From positions 1-64,000 of the forward strand of contig LMZS01000072.1 in NCBI GenBank assembly GCA_001567085.1: 64,000 nucleotides of DNA, written 5' to 3'. Below the pieces are notes generated by a model, which did not search any database, was not told the DNA's origin, and saw only the letters and a list, made by a program, of their open reading frames with translations. This document shows, one piece after another, positions 8,473-16,186 of this stretch. How positions within the stretch are numbered: position 1 is the first letter of the stretch; every line of letters begins with the position of its first letter. A program made the position numbers and the translations under genes. Source of the DNA: Chloroflexi bacterium OLB15 (lineage in GTDB: Bacteria; Chloroflexota; Anaerolineae; Aggregatilineales; Phototrophicaceae).

Positions 8473-8500
8473 CGGGCGAGCCAGCGACTCGCCCGATTTC
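8473..8500. terminator. Hairpin between convergent genes
   Basis: CGGGCGAG (8473-8480) pairs with CTCGCCCG (8488-8495), an 8-bp perfect stem with a 7-base loop. It is followed by ATTTCT on the + strand. It lies between the convergent ends at 8469 and 8525 and may act in both directions, although the U-runs are weak. Confidence 0.6.
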
Positions 8501-8524
8501 TAACGTTCACGCACCTGTTGCGGC

Positions 8525-9940
8525 TTATGCCGTTACTGCTTCCAATGCCAGATCGTGCAGCGCCACCACTGCCCGCTTCAGGTCAACTTCGCTAACCACA
8601 AACGAGATGCTCACTTCAGACGCGCCTTGTGCAATCGCGATCACATTGACGCCGGCATCGCCCATCGTTGTAAATACTCGCCCTGCCACGCCCGGCGTCC
8701 CTGCCATACCTGCGCCAACCGCTGTGAGGATGGCAACTTCTGCCATTACGTTCACGCTGTCCACATCGCCGCGCTCAATATCCCCGGCCAATTCACGTTC
8801 AATGGACTGCTTGGCGTAATCAGCGCGATCATCGGTGACGACGAAGCAGAAATTCTGCTCAGACGACGCCTGTGAAATCATCAGAATATTCGCGCCTACG
8901 TTCGCCGTCGCCAGAAATGTACGCCCTGCGATGCCCGGCACGCCCATCATGCCGCGTCCGCTAACCGTAAGTAGCGCCACGTTTCGCACTGCCGTCACAG
9001 CTTTTACAACCGTTGTGCTAGGTTCAGAATCAGGGCCGATCAGCGTGCCCAGATGCGTAGGGTTGAAGGTGTTGCGAACGCGGAGAGGAATACGCTTGTT
9101 CAGGATTGGCTGTACCGTTTTGGGATGCAGCACCTTCGCGCCGTAAAAAGCAAGCTCGCCCACTTCCTGATAACTGACATAAGGGAGCACCCGCGCCCGT
9201 TTATCCACACGCGGATCGGTGGTCATCACGCCGTTAACATCTGTCCATACGACCAGCTCATCGCTGTCAACACACGCCGCAAAAATCGCCGCCGAATAAT
9301 CGCCGCCGCCGCGTCCTAGCGTGGTCACATGACCATCAGGCGTTGCGCCGATAAAGCCAGTGATCACCGGCACAATCCCCTTTTCTATAGCCGGCAGCAG
9401 CGTGCGCCGAATATTAGCTTCCGTTTCATCCCATCTGACGGTGGCGCTGGTAAAGCGATCATCCGTCAACACCATCTTTGAAGCGTCGTAAGCTCTGGCC
9501 TCAACCCCTTGATTGCGTAGTGCTGCCGCAACCATACGCGCCGACATACGCTCACCCGCAGAAACAATAGCATCGGTGATGCGCGGCGTGGCTTCGCCCA
9601 GTATATTGACCGCCTGGCACAATTCCGAATGCTGCTTGAGGATGCCATCAATTTCATGCAGCGTGTTTTCGCGATCCACGCCCGGCGCGGTGAACATATT
9701 AACCGTCTCTTCGTGGCGGTCACGCAGCTTTTGCGCCGCCGAAAGATACGCCCACTTGTTGCCCGCTGCGGCTTCCTTCACACAGCCTAGCAAAATATCA
9801 GTAACGCCAGACATGGCCGAAACCACGACCACGATGTTATCGCCTCGTCCTACCGCGTCAGCGACAATTGAAACGACGTTCTGAATCGCTTCAGGACTGC
9901 CCACCGAGGTTCCGCCAAATTTCATTGTAATTGTTGCCAT
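8525..9940 (-). CDS. lysC: Aspartokinase (monofunctional)
   Basis: A 471-residue aspartate kinase that makes aspartyl-4-phosphate, the first step toward Lys, Thr, Met and Ile. The N-terminal signature KFGGTSVGS (7-15) and the glycine-rich TTLGRGGGDYSA in the middle form the amino-acid-kinase ATP/aspartate site. Two C-terminal ACT-type regions (about residues 310-465) with LLTVSGRGMMG and ILTAVGAGMAG bind the feedback effector. No homoserine dehydrogenase domain is fused. ATG 9940 is chosen because AAGGAGAG lies just upstream; the frame is open to 9967 but that would leave no ribosome site and would run into the leader terminator. Expression appears to be controlled by the Thr/Met leader immediately upstream. 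Confidence 0.96.
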   Translation of the reverse strand: MATITMKFGGTSVGSPEAIQNVVSIVADAVGRGDNIVVVVSAMSGVTDILLGCVKEAAAGNKWAYLSAAQKLRDRHEETVNMFTAPGVDRENTLHEIDGILKQHSELCQAVNILGEATPRITDAIVSAGERMSARMVAAALRNQGVEARAYDASKMVLTDDRFTSATVRWDETEANIRRTLLPAIEKGIVPVITGFIGATPDGHVTTLGRGGGDYSAAIFAACVDSDELVVWTDVNGVMTTDPRVDKRARVLPYVSYQEVGELAFYGAKVLHPKTVQPILNKRIPLRVRNTFNPTHLGTLIGPDSEPSTTVVKAVTAVRNVALLTVSGRGMMGVPGIAGRTFLATANVGANILMISQASSEQNFCFVVTDDRADYAKQSIERELAGDIERGDVDSVNVMAEVAILTAVGAGMAGTPGVAGRVFTTMGDAGVNVIAIAQGASEVSISFVVSEVDLKRAVVALHDLALEAVTA

Positions 9941-9964
9941 GCCTGGCTCTCCTTGATCGAAACA

Positions 9965-9995
9965 CAAAAAAGCGCGTGGGGGTGTCCCACGCGCT
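9965..9995 (-). terminator. Attenuator terminator in the aspartokinase leader
   Basis: Minus strand: AGCGCGTGGG (9995-9986) pairs perfectly with CCCACGCGCT (9980-9971), loop of five bases, then a run of five or six Us. It lies between the leader peptide stop (10028) and the aspartokinase ribosome-binding site, so it must be bypassed for the gene to be transcribed. Its 5' arm overlaps a segment (9997-9991) that can pair instead with 10023-10017. Confidence 0.85.
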
Positions 9996-10027
9996 CGATT
10001 TACTGACCAGTTACAACGTGCGCTCCA

Positions 10028-10099
10028 CTACCCCCGCATCACCCGATGTGGCGTCATAGTCATCATAGTAGTGGTAGTGCTAATCGAATAGCCGCGCAT
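10028..10099 (-). CDS. Thr/Met-rich leader peptide of aspartokinase
   Basis: A 23-codon frame on the minus strand that starts ATG CGC GGC and stops at TAG. Residues 8-16 read T-T-T-T-M-M-T-M-T; the codons for residues 8-13 are ACT ACC ACT ACT ATG ATG. Nine regulatory residues in a row, all products of the aspartate pathway, are far beyond chance for so short a frame. It lies 37 bases downstream of a TTGACA promoter and just before a strong terminator, the layout of ribosome-stalling leader peptides such as thrL. GAAGG lies 14 bases before the ATG, a longer gap than usual. A TTG at 10120 is in frame and would add 7 residues, but it would sit close to the transcription start. The peptide itself probably has no other role. 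Confidence 0.75.
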   Translation of the reverse strand: MRGYSISTTTTMMTMTPHRVMRG

Positions 10100-10135
10100 T
10101 GTGTTGAAAATTGCCTTCAAATCAATACTTCCGGT

Positions 10136-10165
10136 AGCATAGCGCGAGACAATAGCGTTTGTCAA
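10136..10165 (-). promoter_or_regulatory. Promoter of the aspartokinase leader
   Basis: Minus strand: perfect TTGACA (10165-10160), 18-base spacer, TATGCT (10141-10136). Transcription would start near 10129, giving a leader of about 190 bases before the aspartokinase start. On the + strand the same bases read TTGTCA (10159-10164), 17 bases before CATAGT (10182-10187), a weaker candidate promoter for the divergent aminotransferase gene. Confidence 0.85.
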
Positions 10166-10177
10166 GCGGGACGATTC

Positions 10178-10200
10178 ACGTCATAGTAGATTCGTGACGT
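10178..10200. promoter_or_regulatory. Inverted repeat between divergent aspartokinase and aminotransferase genes
   Basis: ACGTCA (10178-10183) and TGACGT (10195-10200), a perfect 6-bp inverted repeat with an 11-base spacer, just upstream of the aspartokinase -35 box and across the possible -10 of the divergent gene. The half-site spacing, two helical turns centre to centre or slightly less, would suit a dimeric regulator. The regulator is unknown. Confidence 0.35.
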
Positions 10201-10234
10201 TCATCATCCCTGCTCATCAAATCGGACGAGCTTC

Positions 10235-11065
10235 ATGCCCTGCATTATCCAATTCTTGACCCCCAGTGGCCTTGAGCCAGCGCCTTACACCGCCAATTCA
10301 CTCGCTGATGCTGCCCAGTACGAACCCCGCGATGGCGTTTATACCATCACCAATACTTTCCACATGACGCAGGTTTTGAATTTCGACGCCCATCTTGACC
10401 GCATGGAAAATTCAGCGCGTATTGCCGGTGTTTCGCTGCAACTAGACCGTGCGCGGGTGCGTTCGGCGCTTCGCGAGCTGATCAAGGCAGCGAATTTTGG
10501 CGATGTACGCTTTCGTATTACCGCTGCGCCCTCGCTGGGCAGCGCCCTAATTCTGTCCATTGAGCCGTTTATGCCGCTCGCGCCGAAAGTATATGAAAAT
10601 GGGGTTCGCGTGGTTACGCTGCCTCACGCATCCCGCGCCACGCCAAACGCTAAAACCACCGGTTGGATGCTTGACCGCCGCCAGATTGAAGAAAGCCTGC
10701 CGTCCGGCATCTTCACAGGCCTTCTGGTGAGCGAATCGAACGAAATCCTTGAAGGCGTAAGCAGCAACTTCTACGCGGTATTCAATGGCGAGCTGCGAAC
10801 AGCGGGGGAAGGTGTTCTGCCGGGCATGGCGCAAAAAGTGGTATTTGAGATCGCAGAAAAGGTCTTACCACTCGTAAAAACGCCTGTTCACGTCAGCGAT
10901 ATTCCGCAGTTAAGTGAGGCTTTTATCACCAGCGCCAGCCGGGGCATCGTGCCTGTAGTCGAAATTGATGGGTATGTGTTAGGCGATGGCCGCCCCGGAG
11001 AAAAGACACAGGCGCTGCAAGGGTATTATCGGGGCTGGGTGAATTTACATCTCGAAGAACTCTAA
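10235..11065 (+). CDS. Class IV (fold-type IV) PLP aminotransferase
   Basis: A 276-residue relative of branched-chain aminotransferases, D-amino-acid aminotransferases and aminodeoxychorismate lyase. The candidate PLP lysine is in TPNAKTTGWMLDRR (K140). The motif EILEGVSSNFYAV (about 166-178) corresponds to the conserved E(G)xxSNxF segment of the family, and TSASRGIVPV near residue 230 to the phosphate-binding loop. The N-terminus lacks the YGxGxFE-type motif and instead reads EPRDGVYTITNTF. The exact reaction cannot be decided. It is divergent from aspartokinase and may share its control region. The ATG at 10235 follows GGACGAG, an imperfect ribosome site. Confidence 0.85.
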   Translation: MPCIIQFLTPSGLEPAPYTANSLADAAQYEPRDGVYTITNTFHMTQVLNFDAHLDRMENSARIAGVSLQLDRARVRSALRELIKAANFGDVRFRITAAPSLGSALILSIEPFMPLAPKVYENGVRVVTLPHASRATPNAKTTGWMLDRRQIEESLPSGIFTGLLVSESNEILEGVSSNFYAVFNGELRTAGEGVLPGMAQKVVFEIAEKVLPLVKTPVHVSDIPQLSEAFITSASRGIVPVVEIDGYVLGDGRPGEKTQALQGYYRGWVNLHLEEL

Positions 11066-11078
11066 AAGCGCGTTTCCC

Positions 11079-11981
11079 TTATTCATCCTCAATTGGCGCT
11101 TTGAAGTCATAAATGCCATCACGCACCGCCCAGCGCCGGTGATCACGGTGGCAGATCATCTCTTCCCCGCTTCGCTCAAGGCTGCCGCCGCAATCCGGGC
11201 AGGCAAAAATCGAAGCCGCGTTCAGGTTGGCGACGCCATGTTTTCCCGCTGCCGCCTTCACAAAAACGCTTGGCGCATATAACGCGCCGGTCATCTGCAT
11301 CAGCCCATCCATGCCCGCAAGCACCGATGCGCCAATCCTCTGTTTGAGTGAATTCAGGCGGAAAAACGACACTGGCATGCGGCGCCCTACCGAAAAATCC
11401 GCCGCCTGCAATTCCTGTCGTATATATTCAGGGTGAAAGTCAAAGTTCAGCTCAACAAATTCAACTGGCTCCAAAGTATTCGGATTCCAGTTCTGCTTTT
11501 TAGTTGAATAACGCACTAAGGCCTTCAAATTACGCTTGTTGGCATGTTCAAGAATGAAAACTGCTTCCGGCGAAAGCACCCGCCGCACCTGTGCCAGCAC
11601 AGTACGCACGCTCGCCATATGATGAATCACGCGAATCATGGTTGCGCCGTCAAACACGCCCGGCTGGAAGGGAAGTTTATAGGCATCTGCTGCTACGTAA
11701 ATGTAGCGGCCTGAACGCCCTAGCCTATCCTGCGCGTATTGAAGCTGTGACAGTGAGTAGTCAAGCAGCACAACCTGTTCATAGGCATGGTATTCTTCCG
11801 TCAGCCGCCCAAAGCCTGCGCCAATCTCAAGCAGGCGCTTGCCCTGTTTCGGCAGCAGCCGGCGCAGCGCAATTCGCTCGGCGCGATCTTCGTAATCGCG
11901 CCCTTTGTTTTCCCAGAATTCGGTTCGGTAATCAGAGCCTTCGTAGTCACAAATACGCGGCGCTGGTTCAGGTTTTGTCAT
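11079..11981 (-). CDS. SAM-dependent methyltransferase with C-terminal zinc-ribbon-like segment
   Basis: A 300-residue class I methyltransferase. Motif I LLEIGAGFGRLTE (about 50-62) and LLDYSLSQ (strand 2) are clear, as is the region around VIRVIHHM near residue 115. The last about 45 residues hold CPDCGG and then C-H-R-D-H-R-R-W, followed by AVRDGIYDF. This resembles the Trm112-like or RlmA-type zinc-binding piece that some methyltransferases carry at one end. The substrate is unknown. The convergent neighbour ends 13 bases away with no clear terminator between. Confidence 0.8.
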   Translation of the reverse strand: MTKPEPAPRICDYEGSDYRTEFWENKGRDYEDRAERIALRRLLPKQGKRLLEIGAGFGRLTEEYHAYEQVVLLDYSLSQLQYAQDRLGRSGRYIYVAADAYKLPFQPGVFDGATMIRVIHHMASVRTVLAQVRRVLSPEAVFILEHANKRNLKALVRYSTKKQNWNPNTLEPVEFVELNFDFHPEYIRQELQAADFSVGRRMPVSFFRLNSLKQRIGASVLAGMDGLMQMTGALYAPSVFVKAAAGKHGVANLNAASIFACPDCGGSLERSGEEMICHRDHRRWAVRDGIYDFKAPIEDE

Positions 11982-12134
11982 CTAAATTCCAAAGGGGGCG
12001 CTTGCAGCATAGCACGCAAACGAAGCGCGCATCCCTCACTAACAAGGCCATCAGGCGTATCACAAATATTGTAAATCAAGCAGCAATCATGTGACAACCG
12101 CTGTCTCTGATCAGTTTGCAATATCTGCGGGGGG

Positions 12135-13133
12135 CTAACTTCCTGCCCCCTGCCCTGTTTCTGGAATCACAATCGCTGTAGGCACTACTGTAGGCGGTAG
12201 TTGTGCCGAACCAGACGGATCAGTTGGCGGTTCAGTATTCGGCTGTTCAACCTCAACCGGCTGCCCCTCAGCATATGAGCCGTCATACGCGCGGCGGCTG
12301 ATACCCAGCGCATCCAGATGGGCAATCGCTGCCTCGTTAGCCGCCTGCGGGTTGGCATTATTCTCGTAAAGCTCTGGCCGCAGCACCTGATCCATCGCCG
12401 GAATACCGCCCAATGGCACGATGCCGGTCACCAGCGGTTGGTTAGCAATCGGCACTGGCTCGCCCGCCAGTGTATATCCCACGCCTGCCGTCTGGCTGTA
12501 ACCCGGCCAAGGATCTTCACTATAAGCATTAGCAGCCAGCAAATTCGCCCGTCCAGCCAGCGCCTCGCCTATCAGCGAAATGGTATCGCCCAGCCCATCA
12601 GGCAAGTTATACAGCGCGCGGGCAATTGGCTCAAATGTCAGGCGCAGATTCTCAATCGGATCGTGAAGTTGGGTATCCGCAATCGGTATGACCGCGCGCA
12701 CATCCAGCGATACATCAAGCTGTTCATCCACTGGCACATTCAAATCTAAAGCGACTGGCAGTTCTAACCCTTGCGGCAGCGTTAGGTTGACGGTTGCGCT
12801 CAAGTTGCCGCCGCCGCCGGGCAAAGTGATATTCGCGTTCACAAACAGCGGCACGTTTTCAGTCAGCACAACAGTGGTTTCGGTTTGCAGGGGAATATCC
12901 ATCACCACAGGAATGCTGTCACGAACCGGGATCGTCCAGTCAATCGTCGCTTCATCCAGCCCGACAAAACTGCTGTGCAAGCCGCTGACCAGCGGAGTCA
13001 CGATATTGTTTTTGATGTCAAAGATCATGAAAACCAGCGCTAAGATAATCACGACCAGCACAAGATTGACGATGAACGAGAATAGGATGAAGAAATTCTT
13101 CAATCCTGTGCCAATCGCCTTTAACATACGCAT
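12135..13133 (-). CDS. Membrane-anchored protein of unknown function
   Basis: A 332-residue protein with one strong membrane helix near the N-terminus (about residues 13-36). The rest is probably extracytoplasmic. It contains repeated beta-rich segments of the form (V/I)PLxTETTVVLTENVPLFVNANITLP and PVDEQLDVSLDVRAVIPI, suggestive of an LEA/immunoglobulin-like or tube-forming lipid-binding beta sheet; this is inference. The tail (about 290-332) is Pro/Glu/Thr-rich and disordered. ATG 13133 follows AGGGG with correct spacing; the frame is open to 13160. I do not recognise a named family. Confidence 0.65.
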   Translation of the reverse strand: MRMLKAIGTGLKNFFILFSFIVNLVLVVIILALVFMIFDIKNNIVTPLVSGLHSSFVGLDEATIDWTIPVRDSIPVVMDIPLQTETTVVLTENVPLFVNANITLPGGGGNLSATVNLTLPQGLELPVALDLNVPVDEQLDVSLDVRAVIPIADTQLHDPIENLRLTFEPIARALYNLPDGLGDTISLIGEALAGRANLLAANAYSEDPWPGYSQTAGVGYTLAGEPVPIANQPLVTGIVPLGGIPAMDQVLRPELYENNANPQAANEAAIAHLDALGISRRAYDGSYAEGQPVEVEQPNTEPPTDPSGSAQLPPTVVPTAIVIPETGQGAGS

Positions 13134-13221
13134 CGCCAATTCCCCTATCCCGCAATTCACCGCCTGACTTCACTATACAGATCGGCAAATGACTGTGGCA
13201 TAAAGATTGGCAGATAGCACG

Positions 13222-13557
13222 CTAAGGTTCGATGATTGTAATCTCGCTGCTGTTAGTTACTTGGGGGGAACGCCGAGAAGCCACCGCGAATATCGCCGCC
13301 AGAATCAGCCCGTAGATGATCGGCGCTCCAAGTGCCGTTGTTGCTAACGAAGTGTTCTGGCTGAAGAAAGCCGCCCATGCGACCAGTACTGTTACGATAA
13401 TGACTATGGGAAATGCCAGTACCAGCCCAAGCGCCAGCTTGGGATTCATTTTCCCCATGAAAACTGCCGGTGATAAGAAAGCGAAACCGGCTGCGCCCAG
13501 CCCGATAATCCCCCAGATGCAGGTACAGGCGATTAGGCCAGTCAATTCAAGCAGCAT
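13222..13557 (-). CDS. Small multi-pass membrane protein of unknown function
   Basis: A 111-residue protein with three predicted membrane helices (about 5-25, 42-66, 78-96) and a short hydrophilic tail. ATG 13557 is preceded by AGAAGGTGAT; the frame is open to 13644 but lies in the metK terminator there. No homology recognised. It is transcribed in the same direction as metK but after metK's terminator, so it is probably expressed separately with the membrane-anchored gene downstream. Confidence 0.6.
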   Translation of the reverse strand: MLLELTGLIACTCIWGIIGLGAAGFAFLSPAVFMGKMNPKLALGLVLAFPIVIIVTVLVAWAAFFSQNTSLATTALGAPIIYGLILAAIFAVASRRSPQVTNSSEITIIEP

Positions 13558-13623
13558 GAGATCACCTTCTACCTCAGTTGTCGCCCTCAAAGTATATCGC
13601 TGTTGGCGGTGATAGATATAGAA

Positions 13624-13650
13624 ATAAAAAGGGCGCTCAAACAAGCGCCC
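13624..13650 (-). terminator. Terminator of metK
   Basis: Minus strand: GGGCGCT (13650-13644) pairs with AGCGCCC (13637-13631), loop TGTTTG, then TTTTTATTT. It lies 24 bases after the expected metK stop (13674) and so supports the frameshift-corrected end of that gene. Confidence 0.9.
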
Positions 13651-13673
13651 AGTTCATTCAGCCAACGAATAGG

Positions 13674-14908
13674 TTAAAGCCCCGCCGAAGCCCGCAGCGC
13701 ATCGGCCTTGTCAGTGCGTTCCCACGGCACATCCAGATCAATACGCCCAAAGTGCCCGTAAGCAGCCACCTGCTTATAGATCGGGCGGCGCAGGTCAAGA
13801 TCACGGATGATGGCCGCCGGGCGCATATCGAAATGCTGGCGAATAAGCGCCTCAAGCTGCTCGTCAGAAATGACGCCAGTACCGAAGGTTCTACGGCCAG
13901 CGACGTAGGGTGTGACACGCCAATCGCATAAGACACCTGAAGCTCGAAGCGCGTCGCCAAACCTGCCGCAACCACGTTCTTGGCGATATAACGCGCCATG
14001 TAAGCCGCGCTGCGGTCTACTTTGGTCGGGTCTTTGCCGCTGAACGCGCCGCCGCCATGCCGGGCAACGCCGCCGTAAGTATCCACAATGATCTTACGCC
14101 CGGTCAGACCAGCATCACCCATCGGGCCACCAGTCACGAAACGTCCGGTTGGGTTTACGAAAATGCGGGTTGCATCGTCAACCAGATTAGCCGGCACAAC
14201 CGGGCGAATAATCTCGCGGATCACCGTCTCACGAATCTCTTCAGGAGACACTTCCGGCGCGTGCTGGGTAGAAATCACGATAGTGTCCACCCGCTTCGGC
14301 TTGCCAAATTCATACTCAATCGTGACCTGGCTCTTGGCGTCCGGGCGAAGCCATGTAATATCGCCTGCTTTACGTATCTCAGCCAGGCGGCGAGTCAATT
14401 GATGCGCCAGTGAAATGGTCATCGGCATGAGTTCGGGGGTTTCATCGCAGGCAAACCCGATCATCATCCCCTGATCGCCCGCGCCAGTCGCCTCAATTTC
14501 CGCGTCCGTCATCAAACCTTCGCGCGCTTCAAGCGCGTTATCTACCCCCAGCGCAATATCCGATGATTGTTCCTTAATAGATACCATCACGCCGCAGGTA
14601 TCCGCGTCAAAGCCATATTTCCCGCGCGTATACCCGATATTGGTCACGGTTTCGCGAACAATCTTTTCAATGTCTACATACGTGCTGGTGGTTATCTCGC
14701 CAAACACGAAGACCACGCCAGTGGTGGTTGAACATTCACAGGCCACGCGGGCATTAGGATCGCGCGAAAGTATTTCGTCGAGAACGGCATCCGAAATCTG
14801 ATCGCACATTTTATCTGGATGCCCCTCAGAAACTGACTCTGAGGTGAAGAAATAGCGCGGCGAAGTCATAAACGTGGTTGCTGGCTTTACTTGCTGTCGC
14901 TCTAACAT
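13674..14908 (-). pseudogene. metK: S-adenosylmethionine synthetase, one-base frameshift near 13889
   Basis: MetK joins ATP and methionine to make SAM. The start ATG 14908 follows AGGGAGAG. Family motifs are clear from [20 protein letters not shown] through GAGDQG(M)MIG and [19 protein letters not shown] to [16 protein letters not shown]. After that the frame turns to nonsense. Reading one base over restores the rest of the family: [43 protein letters not shown], with a stop at 13676-13674 just before the terminator. The expected GTAGAAACCTTC is GTAGAACCTTC, one A short of a run of three. The last about 70 residues, including active-site and dimer residues, are lost if the deletion is real. 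An assembly error is as likely. The gene is essential in most bacteria and is under a SAM riboswitch here. Confidence 0.9.
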
Positions 14909-14958
14909 AGAACTCTCCCTTGATGGTGTTTTGATTAGCAACTTCGCGCACCGGAAAT

Positions 14959-14989
14959 AAAAAAAGCCTCGCGCACAGACGAGGCTTTT
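14959..14989 (-). terminator. Expression-platform terminator of the SAM riboswitch
   Basis: Minus strand: AAAAGCCTC (14989-14981) pairs with GAGGCTTTT (14970-14962), loop of 10 bases, then a run of seven Us. It sits between the SAM aptamer and metK; when SAM is bound this stem would form and stop transcription. Confidence 0.88.
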
Positions 14990-15016
14990 GACGTATACAT
15001 TGCTTGCGTACACGTT

Positions 15017-15118
15017 CTCATCTATCAGAGATTCCCTCTGCCGGACTTGGCACCGTCCCGGGGCTCCGGGGGTTGCCGCGGTTTCATAGGGCGCGTTCCC
15101 TCCACCGCTCGTGATGAG
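15017..15118 (-). promoter_or_regulatory. SAM-I riboswitch (S-box) upstream of metK
   Basis: Minus strand: P1 is GATGAG-complement CTCATC (15118-15113) with GATGAG (15022-15017). Inside are the class-defining segments GGTGGAGGGA, GCCCTATGAAACC, GGCAACC and GGTGCCAA, all in the usual order (P2 with kink-turn, P3, P4). These match the SAM-I consensus closely. SAM binding is expected to favour the terminator at 14959-14989, giving feedback repression of SAM synthesis. Confidence 0.95.
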
Positions 15119-15133
15119 TTCAGTTGTAGAAAA

Positions 15134-15162
15134 ACTATAGCATCCGATGTTTTACTGTGCAA
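15134..15162 (-). promoter_or_regulatory. Promoter of the metK riboswitch transcript
   Basis: Minus strand: TTGCAC (15162-15157), 17-base spacer, TATAGT (15139-15134). The start point would be about 10 bases before the aptamer. Confidence 0.8.
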
Positions 15163-15289
15163 TGCCGAACCAGTAATTTTTATGGATTATTTAGGGAGTC
15201 AATCGCTTGAACGGGTTTCCCTATACCAGAAATTCAGGGAACAGCGCCCACCATTCAAAATCTCATTATTTAAACGATGGGCGCAGCTT

Positions 15290-15973
15290 TTAGCCCCGCT
15301 TCAAGTGCTCCATAAACTCCATGCGCGTAGATATATTCTCCCTGAAACTGCCCAGCATTGAGCTGGTGGTCATACTGGCGTCAGCCTTTTTTACGCCGCG
15401 CATCATCGCACACATATGAACCCCTTCAGCCACCACCGCTACGCCCTGCGGTTGCAGCACTTCCTGAACGAATTCAGCAATCTGATGGGTCATGCGTTCC
15501 TGTACCTGCAAGCGGCGTGCAAACAGATCGACAATGCGCGGGATTTTAGAAAGCCCGATCACCTTACCATCGGGAATATAGGCCACATTCACATGCCCGT
15601 AAAATGGCAGCATATGATGCTCGCACAGGCTGTAAAACTCGATGTTTTTTACGATAACCATATCGCTGTAATCAACATCAAACAGCGCCCCGTTAATCAG
15701 CTTCAAGGGATCCGTGCGATAGCCCGCCAGCAGTTCATCATACATTTTCGCCACGCGATGCGGGGTTTTGAGCAGCCCTTCCCGGCCAGGGTCTTCCCCT
15801 ATCGCTTCCAAAATCTCAGCCGTCGCAGACTCAATAGCGCCGCGTTTAACAGGCAGAAAATCAAGCTCAAACGCGCGTTTAAATTCAGGTGAATTAAGTT
15901 TGCGATCCATCTCTATCAACGCGAAGTTTTGGCCTTCTTCCACAGTCTCTAGATTATCTGCGAAATTGTCCAT
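15290..15973 (-). CDS. folE: GTP cyclohydrolase I
   Basis: A 227-residue enzyme that converts GTP to 7,8-dihydroneopterin triphosphate, the first step to folate. Zinc ligands C117, H120 and C188 are spaced as in E. coli FolE (SLCEHH and HMCAMMRG). The substrate-loop segments TPHRVAKMY (70-78), [18 protein letters not shown] and [16 protein letters not shown] are all present, so the enzyme is expected to be active. The N-terminal about 40 residues are an acidic extension. ATG 15973 has GGAAG nearby. No other folate genes are adjacent. Imperfect hairpins lie between the stop and the metK promoter (15219-15290), but without U-runs. Confidence 0.95.
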   Translation of the reverse strand: MDNFADNLETVEEGQNFALIEMDRKLNSPEFKRAFELDFLPVKRGAIESATAEILEAIGEDPGREGLLKTPHRVAKMYDELLAGYRTDPLKLINGALFDVDYSDMVIVKNIEFYSLCEHHMLPFYGHVNVAYIPDGKVIGLSKIPRIVDLFARRLQVQERMTHQIAEFVQEVLQPQGVAVVAEGVHMCAMMRGVKKADASMTTSSMLGSFRENISTRMEFMEHLKRG

Positions 15974-16186
15974 AATCGCCTACTTCCAATCAACTCATCT
16001 TCATTTTGTAAGTGCAGCAGGCCTTACCTTACATGTAATCTGTGAGTGGCTTGTGAATGCGCCGCCCTGTCCCATCGCCTGCCAACAAACCCCCGCGCAG
16101 TCCAATCGTTGCAAAATCGCCCTGCGCCTGAGTTAATAGATAGAGTAGAATGATGCCGTTTCGGCATGGATTCTTACGGAGGGTGG

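Noticed and set aside
10060-10080. Direct GTAGTG repeats as a small satellite or protein site
   Set aside because: They are the complement of consecutive ACT/ACC Thr codons in the leader peptide, which explains them.
13880-13900. Programmed ribosomal frameshifting in metK
   Set aside because: No slippery heptamer or downstream pseudoknot is seen, and the defect is exactly one missing A in a short run. A deletion or sequencing error explains it better.
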